Source: Deltaproteobacteria bacterium (GTDB lineage Bacteria; Desulfobacterota; DSM-4660; Desulfatiglandales; HGW-15). From it: 21,593 nt of DNA. A model generated the notes under the pieces. That model saw only the letters and a list, made by a program, of their open reading frames with translations. It was not told the origin of the DNA and ran no database searches. The stretch covers positions 1 through 21,593 of the forward strand of contig JAFDIC010000021.1 of the NCBI GenBank assembly GCA_019308525.1, in the 5' to 3' direction. Below, piece after piece: positions 21,527 through 21,593 of the stretch (the stretch's first letter is position 1; the number at the start of each line of letters is the position of its first letter). The position numbers and the translations under genes are program-made.

Positions 21527-21593
21527 GGCGGTGTAGCTCAGTTGGTCAGAGCATGCGGCTCATATCCGCAGAGTCACTGGTTCGAATCCAGTC
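21527..21593 (+). tRNA. tRNA with CAT anticodon, probably elongator Met, truncated by the window end
   Basis: The acceptor 5' strand GGCGGTG, D-arm GCTCAGTTGGTCAGAGC, anticodon arm TGCGG-CTCATAT-CCGCA (anticodon CAT), a 5-nt variable region, and T-arm ACTGG-TTCGAAT-CCAGT are all visible. The last six acceptor bases, the discriminator base and any CCA lie beyond the window. The paired first acceptor position argues against initiator tRNA. A lysidine-type tRNA-Ile with CAT remains possible. Confidence 0.93.

Noticed and set aside
1..21593. CRISPR arrays, phage, integrase or insertion-sequence genes
   Set aside because: No regularly spaced repeats and no transposase, integrase or cas-like reading frames were seen. 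The repeats present are short, non-coding and irregularly spaced.

Overview
The window reads as a chromosomal segment of an anaerobic, fatty- or aromatic-acid-degrading bacterium, most likely a member of the Desulfobacterota (former Deltaproteobacteria). This assignment is an inference. It rests on the combination of a paralogous EF-G, a solute-binding ABC importer with an acyl-CoA ligase gene inside its operon, EtfBA, a FadR-type TetR regulator, and intergenic palindromic repeats of a style I associate with that group. No rRNA or species marker is present.

Layout. Positions 1-306 are a leader with degenerate repeats and a candidate promoter. Then come an EF-G-like GTPase (307-2385, +) and a MogA/MoaB-type molybdopterin protein (2420-2923, +). 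The mogA-type stop codon overlaps that of a convergent class II fumarase (2920-4311, -). CutA is encoded divergently from fumC (4501-4824, +).

Positions 4910-16863 (-) form one long apparent operon. In transcription order it holds a periplasmic solute-binding protein, LivG-type ATPase, long-chain-type acyl-CoA synthetase, LivH and LivM permeases, LivF-type ATPase, and a 1572-residue protein of unknown function. A sigma70-like promoter precedes it (16932-16960). Divergently, a FadR-type TetR gene (17320-17949, +) has a strong promoter overlapped by an inverted repeat close to the known Bacillus FadR operator. It is followed by etfB (18163-18957) and etfA (19051-20034). A convergent gene for an unknown CxxC protein (20155-20832, -) comes next. 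The stretch to the right end carries a perfect intrinsic terminator on the minus strand with no recognisable gene in front of it, and then a truncated tRNA with a CAT anticodon (21527-end, +).

How the genes work together (inference): the importer would bring in an organic acid, the ligase made from the same mRNA would trap it as a CoA thioester, and EtfAB would take electrons from acyl-CoA dehydrogenation. A FadR-type sensor would de-repress its own promoter and probably etfBA when acyl-CoA accumulates. The giant protein starts 5 nt after livF and is probably tied to this system. It is the most novel item here. EF-G, MogA, fumarase, CutA and the tRNA look like ordinary housekeeping neighbours.
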